Notes: a model not told the origin generated them from the letters alone. A stretch of DNA of 56,841 nt from Acidimicrobiaceae bacterium (GCA_905182565.1 CAJJCB010000013.1:1-56841); one strand, 5' to 3'; positions 26,457-36,116 are shown, numbered from the stretch's first letter. Numbers and translations are program-made.

Positions 26457-27563
26457 ATGAGTTATCCAGCAGTTTGCTTCGGCAGTCCATCACCTGAACA
26501 CGACATTTCTATTTTGACTGGGCTCCAAGCAGTCCGGTCTCTCCAGCGCGCCGGTGACAAAGTTGCAGCCTTGTATTGGGCTAAGTCAGGTGCCTGGTAC
26601 GAAGTCCCTGCACAAACCGAAGCCAATGAGTTCGCAAACGGAATTCCTACTTCAGCGGTCCCAGTGATTCTGGCTACTGGCGCAGATGGTGGGTTCTATC
26701 GAGAAACCCGTCGAGGGAAAAAAACCCCACTAGATATATCGGCGGTAGTGAATTGTTGCCATGGGGTTCCGGGAGAGGATGGCACTCTGCAGGCGCTCTT
26801 TGACCTTGCTGGCCTGAAATATACTGGCCCTTCACAATGGGGCGCCGCTTGCGGTATGGATAAATTAGCTTTCAGCGGTGTCATTTCTTCTGCCGGGCTG
26901 CCTAGTTTACCGCTATACCTCGTAACAGATAGCCTCGAACTAGCTGAAGGCGGGCCATTTATTGTCAAACCAAGATTTGGTGGCTCTTCAATTGGAATTG
27001 AAATCGTCGACGATTTAGACACTGCTAAGGCCCTTACTCGCAGCCAGCCTCTCCTACGTGAGGGTGCCGTGTTGCAAAAATATTTGCCGGCAGCCGTTGA
27101 TCTGAATATTTCTATTAAGACCTGGCCTTCGTTAGCTTTGAGCGCCGTAGAAAGGCCGCTGAGAACGAATGGCCTTGAGGGCATTTATAGCTATGCAGAT
27201 AAGTACCTCGGAGGTGATGCAGGAATTGCGAGTGCACCAAGAGAGCTTCCTGCTGAAATCCCAGCTGAAATAGAGGCATCGCTTAGAAGTTGCGCAGAAC
27301 AAATCGCATCGCTGACCATGGCTCGGTCAGTGGCCAGAATCGATTTTTTGTGGGATAGCTCTGATCTATGGGTGAATGAAATCAACACGATTCCGGGATC
27401 TCTTAGTTGGTATTTTTGGGCACATGAAGGACTGACGTTTGAGCAGCTACTTCAACAGATGCTTGAAGAAGCTGTAAAGGGGCCTACACGACAATTCAGA
27501 ACTAACGGAGCGGATGGTGTCGCTCTTCGGAAAGTGGGAGCGATAGCTAGCAAGCTCGCTTAA
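26457..27563 (+). CDS. D-alanine-D-alanine ligase-like ATP-grasp protein
   Basis: A 368-residue ATP-grasp ligase. It matches Ddl signatures: FGSPSPEHDISILTG near the start, CHGVPGEDGTLQALFDLAGLKYTGP in the N-domain, FIVKPRFGGSSIGIE for ATP, and WVNEINTIPGSLSWYFW at the active site. Ddl forms the D-Ala-D-Ala dipeptide that MurF uses, which fits the MurF-like gene 200 bases upstream. TAATTT six bases before the ATG and no ribosome site suggest leaderless translation. The stop overlaps by four bases the stop of the convergent TetR gene. Some Ddl motifs are divergent, so a different dipeptide or depsipeptide product is possible. Confidence 0.85.
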   Translation: MSYPAVCFGSPSPEHDISILTGLQAVRSLQRAGDKVAALYWAKSGAWYEVPAQTEANEFANGIPTSAVPVILATGADGGFYRETRRGKKTPLDISAVVNCCHGVPGEDGTLQALFDLAGLKYTGPSQWGAACGMDKLAFSGVISSAGLPSLPLYLVTDSLELAEGGPFIVKPRFGGSSIGIEIVDDLDTAKALTRSQPLLREGAVLQKYLPAAVDLNISIKTWPSLALSAVERPLRTNGLEGIYSYADKYLGGDAGIASAPRELPAEIPAEIEASLRSCAEQIASLTMARSVARIDFLWDSSDLWVNEINTIPGSLSWYFWAHEGLTFEQLLQQMLEEAVKGPTRQFRTNGADGVALRKVGAIASKLA

Positions 27564-28147
27564 TCTACGACTAAAGCCGCTTTAAGAAACGATATGGTTT
27601 CCCGTCTAGCTTTAACCAACGATCTCACATCCGGCTCCAAGCCTAGAGCACGCATTACCTCGGGTTCAGTAGCGACACCAATAACTGCTGAATAGATAGC
27701 CAGGAGCAACATTCTTGGCTCCACACGTCGAAAACTTCCAGCTTCTATTTCTGATTCCATAAACCGTAAAGCGTCGCTAAGCATTACGTTCATGGCTGCA
27801 GCGAGTTCTGCTGCTCCTGATCCGCCCTGCAGACTGACTAATCTAACTAGGCCAAGAACCTCGGGGCGTCTAGCCGCTAACGAGAAGGTGGCTTTGACAA
27901 TATCTTCGATTCTTTCGAATCCACGCGCACCACTACGTGCCGCTTCTGACATTGCTCCAGCTAACTCTTGTGCGGCTGTTTCTATGACCGAATGTAGGAG
28001 TTCTTCCTTGGATGAGAAGTGGTAAAGAATGGCTTGTTTTGTGATCCCGATCCCGGCTGCTAACTCGTCCAAAGAAGTTGAGTCATAGCCACGTAAACCA
28101 AAAGCTTCAAGCGCTGCATACAACACGCGTTCTCTAGTCCCAGCCAT
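27560..28147 (-). CDS. TetR-family transcriptional regulator
   Basis: A 195-residue repressor-type protein. The N-terminal HTH spans about residues 21-47 (TSLDELAAGIGITKQAILYHFSSKEELL); the rest is the helical ligand domain. The ATG at 28147 lies seven bases after TATAAT, giving a leaderless start. It is divergent from the acyl-reductase gene, across a 16-bp palindrome (28168-28183), so it probably represses both itself and that operon. FadR/FabR-like TetR proteins respond to acyl-CoAs, but the ligand is only inferred. Confidence 0.88.
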   Translation of the reverse strand: MAGTRERVLYAALEAFGLRGYDSTSLDELAAGIGITKQAILYHFSSKEELLHSVIETAAQELAGAMSEAARSGARGFERIEDIVKATFSLAARRPEVLGLVRLVSLQGGSGAAELAAAMNVMLSDALRFMESEIEAGSFRRVEPRMLLLAIYSAVIGVATEPEVMRALGLEPDVRSLVKARRETISFLKAALVVD

Positions 28148-28154
28148 GTCGAGA

Positions 28155-28160
28155 ATTATA
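28155..28160 (-). promoter_or_regulatory. -10 element of the TetR gene
   Basis: On the minus strand this reads TATAAT, a perfect -10, ending seven bases before the TetR ATG at 28147. The matching -35 region falls inside the palindromic operator, so repressor binding would occlude it. Confidence 0.6.
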
Positions 28161-28167
28161 GCAAATA

Positions 28168-28183
28168 CTTACCAATTGGTAAG
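28168..28183. promoter_or_regulatory. Palindromic operator between TetR and the reductase operon
   Basis: CTTACCAATTGGTAAG is a perfect 16-bp palindrome, the typical size of a TetR-dimer site. It lies 7 bases upstream of the TetR -10 and 11 bases upstream of the candidate -10 (TACAAT, 28195-28200) of the divergent gene, overlapping both -35 positions. Confidence 0.75.
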
Positions 28184-28194
28184 GATTCATGGTA

Positions 28195-28200
28195 TACAAT
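28195..28200 (+). promoter_or_regulatory. -10 element of the acyl-reductase operon
   Basis: TACAAT matches the -10 consensus at five of six positions and ends five bases before the ATG at 28206, which would give a leaderless or nearly leaderless message. Confidence 0.5.
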
Positions 28201-28205
28201 CTATA

Positions 28206-30539
28206 ATGATCGCTGACTCGCTAGCCGGAAAACGCATCGCCGTAACCGGTAGCACAGGGTTCCTCGGAACAGCGTTAGTTGAAAAATTGCTGCGATCAGT
28301 TCCCGACTGCGAATTAGTTTTGCTTGTAAGACCGACTCGGCGATACTCAGTAGAGCGGAGAGTCAATAGAGAGATTCTCAAAAACGATGCTTTTAATCTT
28401 TTGCGGGCTCAATGGGGTCCCGATTTTGAACAGCGTTGCGAAAAACGAATACAAGTTGTATCTGGTGATGTAAGCCAAGATGGTCTTGGTTTGAGCGACG
28501 CCGATAACGAAACATTTACATCATGCGATGTAATCATTCATTCAGCCGCAACGGTGAGTTTCGATAATCCTCTCGACACCTCGATCGAAATTAATCTCCT
28601 CGGCCCAAACCGCATCATCGAGGCGTTGCATGCAGCTAACCGGACCCCACATTTGGTGTCAGTTTCAACTTGTTATGTCGCTGGGAATCGGCGCGGTGAT
28701 GCTCGAGAAGAGTTCTTAGCTGGCACGCCCTTTCAGGTAGACGTGAGTTGGCGCGGTGAAGTTGAGGCTGCACGAAGAACTCGGTCAGATCTCGATGCAC
28801 GAAGTCGAGAGCCAAACCGTTTGTCTGGTTTTAGGAAAGAAGCTCGGGAGGAGCTCGGTGCAGCCGGCCTCCCAATGTTGGCCGCCAAAACCGAACAGCG
28901 TCGCGAAATTTGGGTTAATGATCAGATGGTTGAAGCCGGCCGAAGTCGGGCCACGTCGCTAGGTTGGCCAGATGTCTACACCTATTCTAAAGCACTTGGA
29001 GAAACAGCTCTTATAGAGCTTCACGGGAATGTACCAGTAACGGTCGTTCGGCCATCTATTATCGAATCGGCGTGGTCTGATCCAGCTCCGGGCTGGATTC
29101 GTGGATTTCGAATGGCCGAACCATTAATTGTGTCTTTCGCTAAGGGCGAACTAGACACCTTTCCAGGTTTCCCGGAGGGGATACTCGATGTCATCCCTGT
29201 CGATATGGTTGCATCTGCAATAATTGCTGCGGCCGCCAATGGGCCACAACCTGAGCCAGAAGTATTCCAAATAGCGTCAGGCTCAACTAACCCGCTTCTT
29301 TTCAAAGTTTTGCTGGATACTGCTATGGAGTGGTTCGGCGAGAACCCGGTGTACAACGCAGATGGACACCCCACAGCAGGAACAGAATGGAAGTATGCAG
29401 GCTCTCAGGGCTTAGAAGAGCAACTCAAAAGAGTAGTTAAAGCTTTCGACGTAGCTGGAAAAGTTATCAACCGGCTACCAATCCGAGGAGAGAAAAGTTT
29501 CACTAGCAAGTTCGCAGAACGACGACGTAACCTTGCTCAGATCCAAGGATATGTCGAAATTTATGGTGCTTATGGCAAGTGCGAAGCTCTCTACGGGATC
29601 GACAAAACTTTAGACCTTTGGAATAGCCTCTCAGATCAAGATAGGGCGGAATTTGGTTTCGACCCTCGAGTCATTGATTGGCACCACTACATAACCGAGG
29701 TTCATTTACCGACGGTTATGATCCAAGCGCGTGTAAAGACAACACCAGAAAAAAAAGTGGGGCCTAGTCGTAAAGATCGCCTGACAGAAGCGGTATTAAA
29801 CGAGAAGCGAGAGTTCGCTGCCTTTGACCTCGAGAACACCCTGATAGCGAGCAATGTCGTCGCAAGCTATGCCTGGATGGCCACCCGCCATCTAGACCGG
29901 CAGCAAAGGCTCCGGTTCACTCTTAAAACTTTGGCACAAAGCCCAGGCCTCTGGCGCAGAGACAAGCGCGATCGAACAGATTTTTTACGGTTTTTCTACC
30001 AAAGGTACAAAGGCGCTCCTGTTGCGCAGTTAGAAGACGCTGCTGCCGAAATGCTCAGCAACCTAATTCTTACCAAATCTTTTCCGGCAGGATTGCGACG
30101 AGTTAGAGCCCACCGGGCGGCTGGTCACAAAACTATATTGATTACTGGCGCTCTCGATATCGCTGTTGAACCACTTCGTCCTCTATTTGACCACATAGTG
30201 GCCGCTGAGATTGCTCAGAAAGATGGCCTACTAACTGGCGAGATGGCTAAAGTTCCTCCGACCGGCGAAGTGCGGGCCCAATTAATGCTCGAGTGGGCTG
30301 CTAGGGAAGGTTTAGACCCGAGCCAAGGTGTCGCCTACGCCGATTCAGCATCTGACCTTCCGATGCTTGAAGCAGTCGGATATCCTGTAGCAGTAAACCC
30401 TGAAACACGACTTGTGGCTATCGCCGAAAAACGGGGATGGCTGACCGAAAATTGGCCAAAAACACCTGGTGCACCTAACTCTATTCTCCCTATGGGCCCC
30501 AAAGCCCAACGCGTTACTAACCAAAGAGGAAACAACTAA
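28206..30539 (+). CDS. Fatty acyl-CoA reductase fused to a HAD-family domain
   Basis: A 777-residue two-domain protein. Residues 1-~500 are an extended-SDR/FAR reductase: TGSTGFLG at 14-21 binds NAD(P)H and Y260-S-K262 is the catalytic pair; the HTAATVSFD-like segment and VRPSIIESAW match the FAR family. Such reductases make fatty alcohols or aldehydes from acyl-CoA. Residues ~535-760 are a HAD-IB-like domain, FDLENTLI (540-547), ITGALDIAVEPL and YADSASDLPML. Motif I has Glu where Asp is usual at the second position. The gene starts a four-gene row and overlaps the LarA-like gene by one base. It is the likely target of the TetR regulator. Confidence 0.85.
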   Translation: MIADSLAGKRIAVTGSTGFLGTALVEKLLRSVPDCELVLLVRPTRRYSVERRVNREILKNDAFNLLRAQWGPDFEQRCEKRIQVVSGDVSQDGLGLSDADNETFTSCDVIIHSAATVSFDNPLDTSIEINLLGPNRIIEALHAANRTPHLVSVSTCYVAGNRRGDAREEFLAGTPFQVDVSWRGEVEAARRTRSDLDARSREPNRLSGFRKEAREELGAAGLPMLAAKTEQRREIWVNDQMVEAGRSRATSLGWPDVYTYSKALGETALIELHGNVPVTVVRPSIIESAWSDPAPGWIRGFRMAEPLIVSFAKGELDTFPGFPEGILDVIPVDMVASAIIAAAANGPQPEPEVFQIASGSTNPLLFKVLLDTAMEWFGENPVYNADGHPTAGTEWKYAGSQGLEEQLKRVVKAFDVAGKVINRLPIRGEKSFTSKFAERRRNLAQIQGYVEIYGAYGKCEALYGIDKTLDLWNSLSDQDRAEFGFDPRVIDWHHYITEVHLPTVMIQARVKTTPEKKVGPSRKDRLTEAVLNEKREFAAFDLENTLIASNVVASYAWMATRHLDRQQRLRFTLKTLAQSPGLWRRDKRDRTDFLRFFYQRYKGAPVAQLEDAAAEMLSNLILTKSFPAGLRRVRAHRAAGHKTILITGALDIAVEPLRPLFDHIVAAEIAQKDGLLTGEMAKVPPTGEVRAQLMLEWAAREGLDPSQGVAYADSASDLPMLEAVGYPVAVNPETRLVAIAEKRGWLTENWPKTPGAPNSILPMGPKAQRVTNQRGNN

Positions 30540-32128
30540 TGACCTCACGTCGCGGCCTGGTTCTCGAAGTCGATAGAACAACTCCTCCAATAGTTTTCCA
30601 CCACGGTGAAGGCTTTCGATTCGAGAAATTGCCTCCTGGAAGCAGGGTGATATACCCCAACGAACCTATTGCCCCGATATCAAATGTAGATGAAGCAATT
30701 AGAGAGGCGCTCATCAATCCGCTCGGAGATTCAGAGCCATTGACCGCTCTGCTTACACCGGGAATGAAACTGACAATTGCTTTCGATGATATTTCGCTGC
30801 CTCTGCCTCCTATGCGCTCTCCTGACATCCGAGGGCGGATTATCGAACAGGTACTCGACTTAGCAGCAGCAGCAGGAGTTGATGACATTCACCTTATAGC
30901 TGCGCTCGCACTACATCGGAGAATGACTGAATCTGAGCTGCGTCATGCTGTTGGAGATCGTGTCTATGATGCTTTTGCTCCGCAAGGCCAGCTGTACAAC
31001 TTCGATGCAGAAGACCCAGAGGGACTGACTCACCTCGGAGAGACTGAGCATGGCGAGGAGGTAGTCATTTCCACCCGTGCTGTCGAGTCAGATCTGATTA
31101 TTTATGTCAACATTAATCTTGTGTCCATGGACGGTGGCCACAAGAGCGTTGCTACTGGGCTATCAGGTTACGCCGCTTTGCGACATCACCATAATGTCCA
31201 GACAATGCGTCAGTCCAAGTCTTTTATGGATCCAGAGAAAAGTGAGCTACATACAAAAAACTGGCGCCAAGGACGTTTAATCGCAGCAGCTGGTGTAAAA
31301 ATTTTCCAAATCGAAACAACTTTAAATAACGACACGTTCCCTGCCCCTTTCGAATTTCTTCAGAAACGTGAGTGGGAGATGACCGCTAGGGACCGAGCAA
31401 TGCTTCTCGGAAGCAAAAAAGCATTAGACCGTATGCCAAGAAAAGCCGCCCGTTCAATCTTCCAAAGCATCAGATCGCCGTATGGTTTAACTTCGATACA
31501 GGCGGGCGAAGTTGAAGCAGTTCATGAAGTCACGACACGCAACGTCTACAAACAACACCTAGTTCGAGTTGAGGGACAAACCGATATTTTGAGCATGGGA
31601 CTCCCCTACATTGGTCCTTACAACGTCAATTCGGTTATGAACCCAGTGCTGGTGGCGTGTCTCGGGTTGGGGTATTTTTTCAATCTCTACAAAGGGAAAC
31701 CACTCGTCAGAGAAGGGGGCGTGGTGATAATGAGTCATCCAACGCCATGGGAGTTCCACCCTGTTCATCATCCCAGTTACATTGACTTTTTCGAAGAAGT
31801 TCTAGCTGATACAACTGATCCTGAAGAAATTGAACGCAAGTATGAAAAACGGTATGCCGAAGATGATTGGTACCGGCACCTGTATCGCACTTCATACGCT
31901 TATCACGGTGTTCATCCTTTCTACATGTGGTACTGGTGCGCTCACGCCCTCGATCATCTTTCTCAGGTGATCATCATCGGTGGTGACCTAAGAGCCACAA
32001 AACGTATGGGGTTCAGATCTGCGACTACCATGCGCGATGCCCTGGAAATGGCGAGCGATGTTGTAGGGCCTTCACCAACACTTACTCACATTCATAATCC
32101 ACCAATCCTGATGGCGGATGTAGTCTAG
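30539..32128 (+). CDS. LarA-like (DUF2088) nickel-pincer-family protein
   Basis: A 529-residue protein of the lactate racemase family. FDDISLPLPPM corresponds to the DDxTR-P motif, ALALHRRMTESELRHAVGDRV to the His-Arg catalytic region, and MDGGHKSVATGLSGY to the loop with the Lys that carries the nickel-pincer nucleotide in LarA. It is longer than LarA, about 100 residues more at the C-terminus (rich in Tyr, His and Trp). Its role is not racemisation of lactate by context: it sits between a fatty acyl reductase and an acyltransferase. It may act on a 2-hydroxyacyl compound. Whether the cofactor genes larB/C/E occur elsewhere cannot be seen here. Confidence 0.75.
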   Translation: MTSRRGLVLEVDRTTPPIVFHHGEGFRFEKLPPGSRVIYPNEPIAPISNVDEAIREALINPLGDSEPLTALLTPGMKLTIAFDDISLPLPPMRSPDIRGRIIEQVLDLAAAAGVDDIHLIAALALHRRMTESELRHAVGDRVYDAFAPQGQLYNFDAEDPEGLTHLGETEHGEEVVISTRAVESDLIIYVNINLVSMDGGHKSVATGLSGYAALRHHHNVQTMRQSKSFMDPEKSELHTKNWRQGRLIAAAGVKIFQIETTLNNDTFPAPFEFLQKREWEMTARDRAMLLGSKKALDRMPRKAARSIFQSIRSPYGLTSIQAGEVEAVHEVTTRNVYKQHLVRVEGQTDILSMGLPYIGPYNVNSVMNPVLVACLGLGYFFNLYKGKPLVREGGVVIMSHPTPWEFHPVHHPSYIDFFEEVLADTTDPEEIERKYEKRYAEDDWYRHLYRTSYAYHGVHPFYMWYWCAHALDHLSQVIIIGGDLRATKRMGFRSATTMRDALEMASDVVGPSPTLTHIHNPPILMADVV

Positions 32129-32133
32129 AACAA

Positions 32134-33093
32134 ATGGCTGATTTAAACCGTCGACGACCCATCAGCCACCTCACGGCTCGCAGATCTAAACCATCGATCA
32201 CAAAAGTGATGCGAAAAGTAGAATTCCCCCTTAAGGCTGCAGAAACCCCAAAGGGTGAAGCCGACTTGCCATCAACTTTAGGGGCTAGCTATGACACTGA
32301 CTGGGCGCGTAAATATCCAGCTCGCCTGACCCGACGTTTGGCCTTAGCCAGTTTGGGCAGAGGCGTAATTTCTTACTACGCCAGCCCCACGATTCAAGGA
32401 GCCGACAGGCTCCACGATCTTGAAGGCCCGGCTATTTTTGCTGCAAATCATCAAAGCCATGCCGACACTTTGGTCATGATCACCTCGGTACCTGAGCCCT
32501 GGAGACACAAATTATTCGTCGGGGCTGCCGCCGATTACTTCTTTGGAAGCAGATTCGCCGCTACCCTTTCTTCTCTTTTTATCGGGGCAATACCGATAGA
32601 GAGAACTTCGGTTAACAGAAACACTATTGAAAAAGCAGTGAGTCTTCTTAAGGGCGGCTGGAGCATGGTGATCTACCCAGAGGGAGGTCGGTCACCTGAC
32701 GGGTGGGGACAAGAGTTCCGTCCTGGAGCAGCTTTTCTTGCTAAGCAGGCCGGAGTTCCAGTAGTCCCAGTCCATATTCGCGGCACCTATGACATTCTGC
32801 GCAAAGGGCGAAACTGGCCAAAGCGATCTAAATCAATAATAAATTTCGGTCGACCAATCATGTTTACCGAAGATGATAACAATCGGAGATTCACAAAAAA
32901 GCTTCAAGAAGCAGTCGAATCGCTTGCAGATGAAACAGCCACCGGCAACTGGTATACATCTAGACAACGCTTACATAAATCCGATAATCCTGGTCTGCAA
33001 GGACCTGAAGGCAGCGCATGGCGAAGGCGTTGGGCACTAACAGCAGAAAATGAAAATGGTCAAACGTCTAAGCGCGAGTGGCCTTACATCTAG
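32134..33093 (+). CDS. PlsC-type 1-acylglycerol-3-phosphate acyltransferase-like protein
   Basis: A 319-residue acyltransferase with FAANHQSHADTLVM (NHx4D, catalytic His-Asp) and VIYPEGGRSPDGWGQEF (acceptor-phosphate motif III). PlsC-like enzymes acylate lysophospholipids or related alcohols at the membrane; here a ~90-residue N-terminal extension precedes the core. It starts six bases after the LarA-like stop, in one operon with the FAR-HAD reductase. This suggests the operon makes an ether or acyl lipid from fatty alcohols. The gene is not a core plsC by context, so the acceptor is uncertain. Confidence 0.85.
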   Translation: MADLNRRRPISHLTARRSKPSITKVMRKVEFPLKAAETPKGEADLPSTLGASYDTDWARKYPARLTRRLALASLGRGVISYYASPTIQGADRLHDLEGPAIFAANHQSHADTLVMITSVPEPWRHKLFVGAAADYFFGSRFAATLSSLFIGAIPIERTSVNRNTIEKAVSLLKGGWSMVIYPEGGRSPDGWGQEFRPGAAFLAKQAGVPVVPVHIRGTYDILRKGRNWPKRSKSIINFGRPIMFTEDDNNRRFTKKLQEAVESLADETATGNWYTSRQRLHKSDNPGLQGPEGSAWRRRWALTAENENGQTSKREWPYI

Positions 33094-33106
33094 GGGAACC
33101 CAAAAT

Positions 33107-33757
33107 ATGCATCTTGAACTTTCGGCTGATGAGCTTTTAACTACAACCAGAGCAGTTCGCAAACGACTGGACCTTAACCGCCCAGTTGACAGGGAAACAC
33201 TTTTGGAATGCGCAGACATAGCGTTTCAAGCACCTACAGGCTCCAATGTCCAAGGTTGGCATTTCCTGTTTGTCGAAGACCCTGAAAAAAAGCGGCAACT
33301 AGCTGATCTTTATGGACAAGGCTATGACCCGTACGTTAATGCACCGCCGCGCGAGTACCCGCCTGGCGACATAAGAGCAGAACGCGCTCAGTTTGTCCGA
33401 GGCTCTTCAAGACATCTTCGAGAAGTTTTTCACGAAGTTCCCGTGCTTCTAGTTCCATTAATGCAAGGACGCATAGAAGGCGAAGATTGCTTCGGTCAAG
33501 CATCTAAATGGGGTTCGATAATACCTGCGGTTTGGAGTTTTATGCTCGCAGCGCGAGAACGTGGACTTGGTTCCGCCTGGACAACGCTACATCTGCCATT
33601 TGAAAAAGAAGCAGCTGAAGTTCTAGGCATTGACTATAGTTCGTGGACACAAGTCGGCTTATTTCCAATAGCTCACACGATTGGAACCGACTTCAAGAAA
33701 GCGCCTCGTTTAGACACGCGAAGCTTAGTAAGTTTCAACACATTTGGTAATAACTAG
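33107..33757 (+). CDS. Nitroreductase-family flavoprotein
   Basis: A 216-residue FMN-dependent oxidoreductase. TTRAVRKRLDLNRPVDRETLLECADIAFQAPTGSNVQGWHFLFVED is the nitroreductase N-terminal signature with FMN-binding RxVRxR and the APTGSN loop; SAWTTLHLPFEKEAAEVLGI is the second flavin segment. The ATG at 33107 has AGGGGAA at proper spacing and restores the family N-terminus. It lies 13 bases after the acyltransferase, so it is probably the last gene of the TetR-controlled operon. Its substrate is not evident; reducing an enone or quinone in lipid tailoring is one idea. Confidence 0.85.
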   Translation: MHLELSADELLTTTRAVRKRLDLNRPVDRETLLECADIAFQAPTGSNVQGWHFLFVEDPEKKRQLADLYGQGYDPYVNAPPREYPPGDIRAERAQFVRGSSRHLREVFHEVPVLLVPLMQGRIEGEDCFGQASKWGSIIPAVWSFMLAARERGLGSAWTTLHLPFEKEAAEVLGIDYSSWTQVGLFPIAHTIGTDFKKAPRLDTRSLVSFNTFGNN

Positions 33758-33836
33758 CCAGACCAAACGGCTTTAGTCCTGTAAACATCTAAAGTCTTTT
33801 AAATACAGGATCTGATCTTCATACAAAGGAACCCTT

Positions 33837-36116
33837 ATGGCTGTCGCTGCCAGCACTCCAATCGAACTAATCGAAGCGGTCTATTCAAACCTTCCCAAAA
33901 ATCTCGCGTGGGGCAGATCTAAGCTCGGTAGATCGCTAACGCTCGCCGAGAAGGTACTTATAAATCACTTATCGAACCAGGATCAAGATCTTGAACGTGG
34001 CCAAAGCTACGTTGACCTTCTACCTGACAGAGTAGCGATGCAAGATGCCACCGCCCAAATGGCTTGGCTGCAATTTATGACCGCTGGACTTTCCCAGGTT
34101 GCGGTTCCAACTACCACCCACTGCGACCATCTGATTCAGGCGCGAGAAGACGGCAAGACTGACTTGGTCGTTGCATCAGAGAGCAACGAAGAAGTCTACG
34201 ATTTCCTTCAAAGCGTGTGTGCCCGGTATGGAGCCGGATTTTGGAAACCAGGAAGCGGAATCATACATCAGGTTGTACTTGAGCAATACGCATTTCCTGG
34301 CGGGATGATGATTGGAACCGATAGTCACACTCCTAATGCTGGAGGCCTCGGAATGATCGCCGTAGGAGTCGGAGGCGCCGACGCCGTAGACGTTATGACA
34401 GGTTTCTCTTGGAATGTTCGTTGGCCAAAGAGCATAGGTATCAAACTCATAGGAAGCCTTTCCGGATGGACCGCTCCCAAAGACATAATTCTGAAAGTAG
34501 CGGAAATTCTTACAGTTGAGGGCGGAACAGGTGCGATCGTTGAATACTTCGGACCGGGTGCAAATTCAATAAGTTGCACCGGCAAAGCGACGATTTGCAA
34601 TATGGGTGCTGAAATTGGCGCTACCACTTCCTTATTTGGATATGACGAAGCGATGGGAAGGTACCTTAAATCGACAGGCCGTTTGGATGTAGCAAATGCA
34701 GCTGACAAAGTCGCTGAGCACCTACGTGCCGATGACGAGGTCATCGAGAATCCACACGAATATTATGATCAGGTCATCGAAATAGACCTTTCGTCCCTGA
34801 CGCCACACATAAACGGACCCCATACTCCAGACCTTGCACGCGAGGTAAAAGCGTTGGGGTCAGAGGCCGCAGCTAAAGGATGGCCTAGCTCAATTAGTGC
34901 AGCTCTTATAGGCAGTTGCACTAACTCAAGTTACGAAGATATAACACGAGCGGCCAGCATCGCTCGAGAGGCAACTCAGAAGGGGCTTACAGTCAAAACT
35001 AAGCTCTTGATAACTCCTGGATCAGAACAAGTCAGAGCAACAATCGAGCGAGATGGACTTCTGGCCGATTTCGAGGCTCTAGGAGCCACAGTTCTCGCCA
35101 ATGCTTGTGGCCCATGCATTGGTCAATGGGACCGTTCGGCAGAAACCGATCACGAAACAGGAACACCTAACGTAATCGTTACTTCCTACAACCGTAACTT
35201 TCCGAAGCGAAACGATGGAGATCCAGCAACACTTGCATTTGTTACATCTCCTGAAACCGTCATGGCTCTGGCGTTAGCCGGAACAGTTGATTTCGACCCT
35301 ATAGAGGGAACACTTACTAACAGTAATGGCGATGAGGTCTCGCTTTCTGTTCCAGTTGGAATTGAGCTCCCACCTGATGGCTTTGACCCCGGGGAAAGTA
35401 CCTTCGTTCCTCCTCCAGCCGATGCCAGCGGAATCAGTGTCGCAGTCTCCCCTACATCTGACCGGTTGCAGCTTCTAGAAGCTTTTGAGCCTTGGGATGG
35501 TAAGGATTATACCGATTTGCCTATCTTGGTAAAGGCTCAAGGAAAGTTCACGACCGATCACATTTCAATGGCTGGTCCGTGGTTAAAATATCGTGGGCAC
35601 CTTGAGAACATTTCGGGCAATCTGTATCTGGGAGCTGTAAATGCTTTCAGCGGCTATGAAGTTGGTCATGGCAAGAATCAAGTGACTGGCGACACCCAAA
35701 CTTTTCCTGAAATAGCACGCTCCTATCACCAGGCATCCCAAAGCTGGGTTGTTATAGGTGATCAAAACATGGGAGAAGGTTCAAGTCGCGAACATGCTGC
35801 TATGGAGCCAAGATTCCGAGGTGGCCTTGTAGCTATAGCTAGGTCGTTTGCGAGAATTCATGAAACTAATTTGAAGAAACAAGGCATGCTGCCGTTGACT
35901 TTCGCAAATCCATCTGATTATGACCGGATCCAAGAAGCCGACCGCATCGCAGTTCCGGGGCTCTCAGGTCTGACTCCAGGAGTGCCTCTTACTGTTGAAG
36001 TAACTAGCAGTAACGGTGAGGTGTGGTCTTTTACCGCCAACCACACATATAGCAATGAGCAGATTGAATGGTTCAAGGCTGGCTCGGCACTCAACGTAAT
36101 CAAGGCTTCTCTCTAA
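33837..36116 (+). CDS. Aconitate hydratase, mitochondrial-type
   Basis: A 759-residue [4Fe-4S] aconitase of the TCA cycle. C361 in [10 protein letters not shown] plus C424 and C427 in [11 protein letters not shown] bind the cluster. The C-terminal swivel domain ([55 protein letters not shown]) closely resembles mitochondrial aconitase rather than the ~900-residue AcnA/IRP type usual in streptomycetes and mycobacteria. An AAAGGAA site precedes the ATG. Two hairpins follow within 300 bases. Citrate synthase lies 2.9 kb downstream, forming a TCA cluster with fumarase. Confidence 0.95.
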   Translation: MAVAASTPIELIEAVYSNLPKNLAWGRSKLGRSLTLAEKVLINHLSNQDQDLERGQSYVDLLPDRVAMQDATAQMAWLQFMTAGLSQVAVPTTTHCDHLIQAREDGKTDLVVASESNEEVYDFLQSVCARYGAGFWKPGSGIIHQVVLEQYAFPGGMMIGTDSHTPNAGGLGMIAVGVGGADAVDVMTGFSWNVRWPKSIGIKLIGSLSGWTAPKDIILKVAEILTVEGGTGAIVEYFGPGANSISCTGKATICNMGAEIGATTSLFGYDEAMGRYLKSTGRLDVANAADKVAEHLRADDEVIENPHEYYDQVIEIDLSSLTPHINGPHTPDLAREVKALGSEAAAKGWPSSISAALIGSCTNSSYEDITRAASIAREATQKGLTVKTKLLITPGSEQVRATIERDGLLADFEALGATVLANACGPCIGQWDRSAETDHETGTPNVIVTSYNRNFPKRNDGDPATLAFVTSPETVMALALAGTVDFDPIEGTLTNSNGDEVSLSVPVGIELPPDGFDPGESTFVPPPADASGISVAVSPTSDRLQLLEAFEPWDGKDYTDLPILVKAQGKFTTDHISMAGPWLKYRGHLENISGNLYLGAVNAFSGYEVGHGKNQVTGDTQTFPEIARSYHQASQSWVVIGDQNMGEGSSREHAAMEPRFRGGLVAIARSFARIHETNLKKQGMLPLTFANPSDYDRIQEADRIAVPGLSGLTPGVPLTVEVTSSNGEVWSFTANHTYSNEQIEWFKAGSALNVIKASL

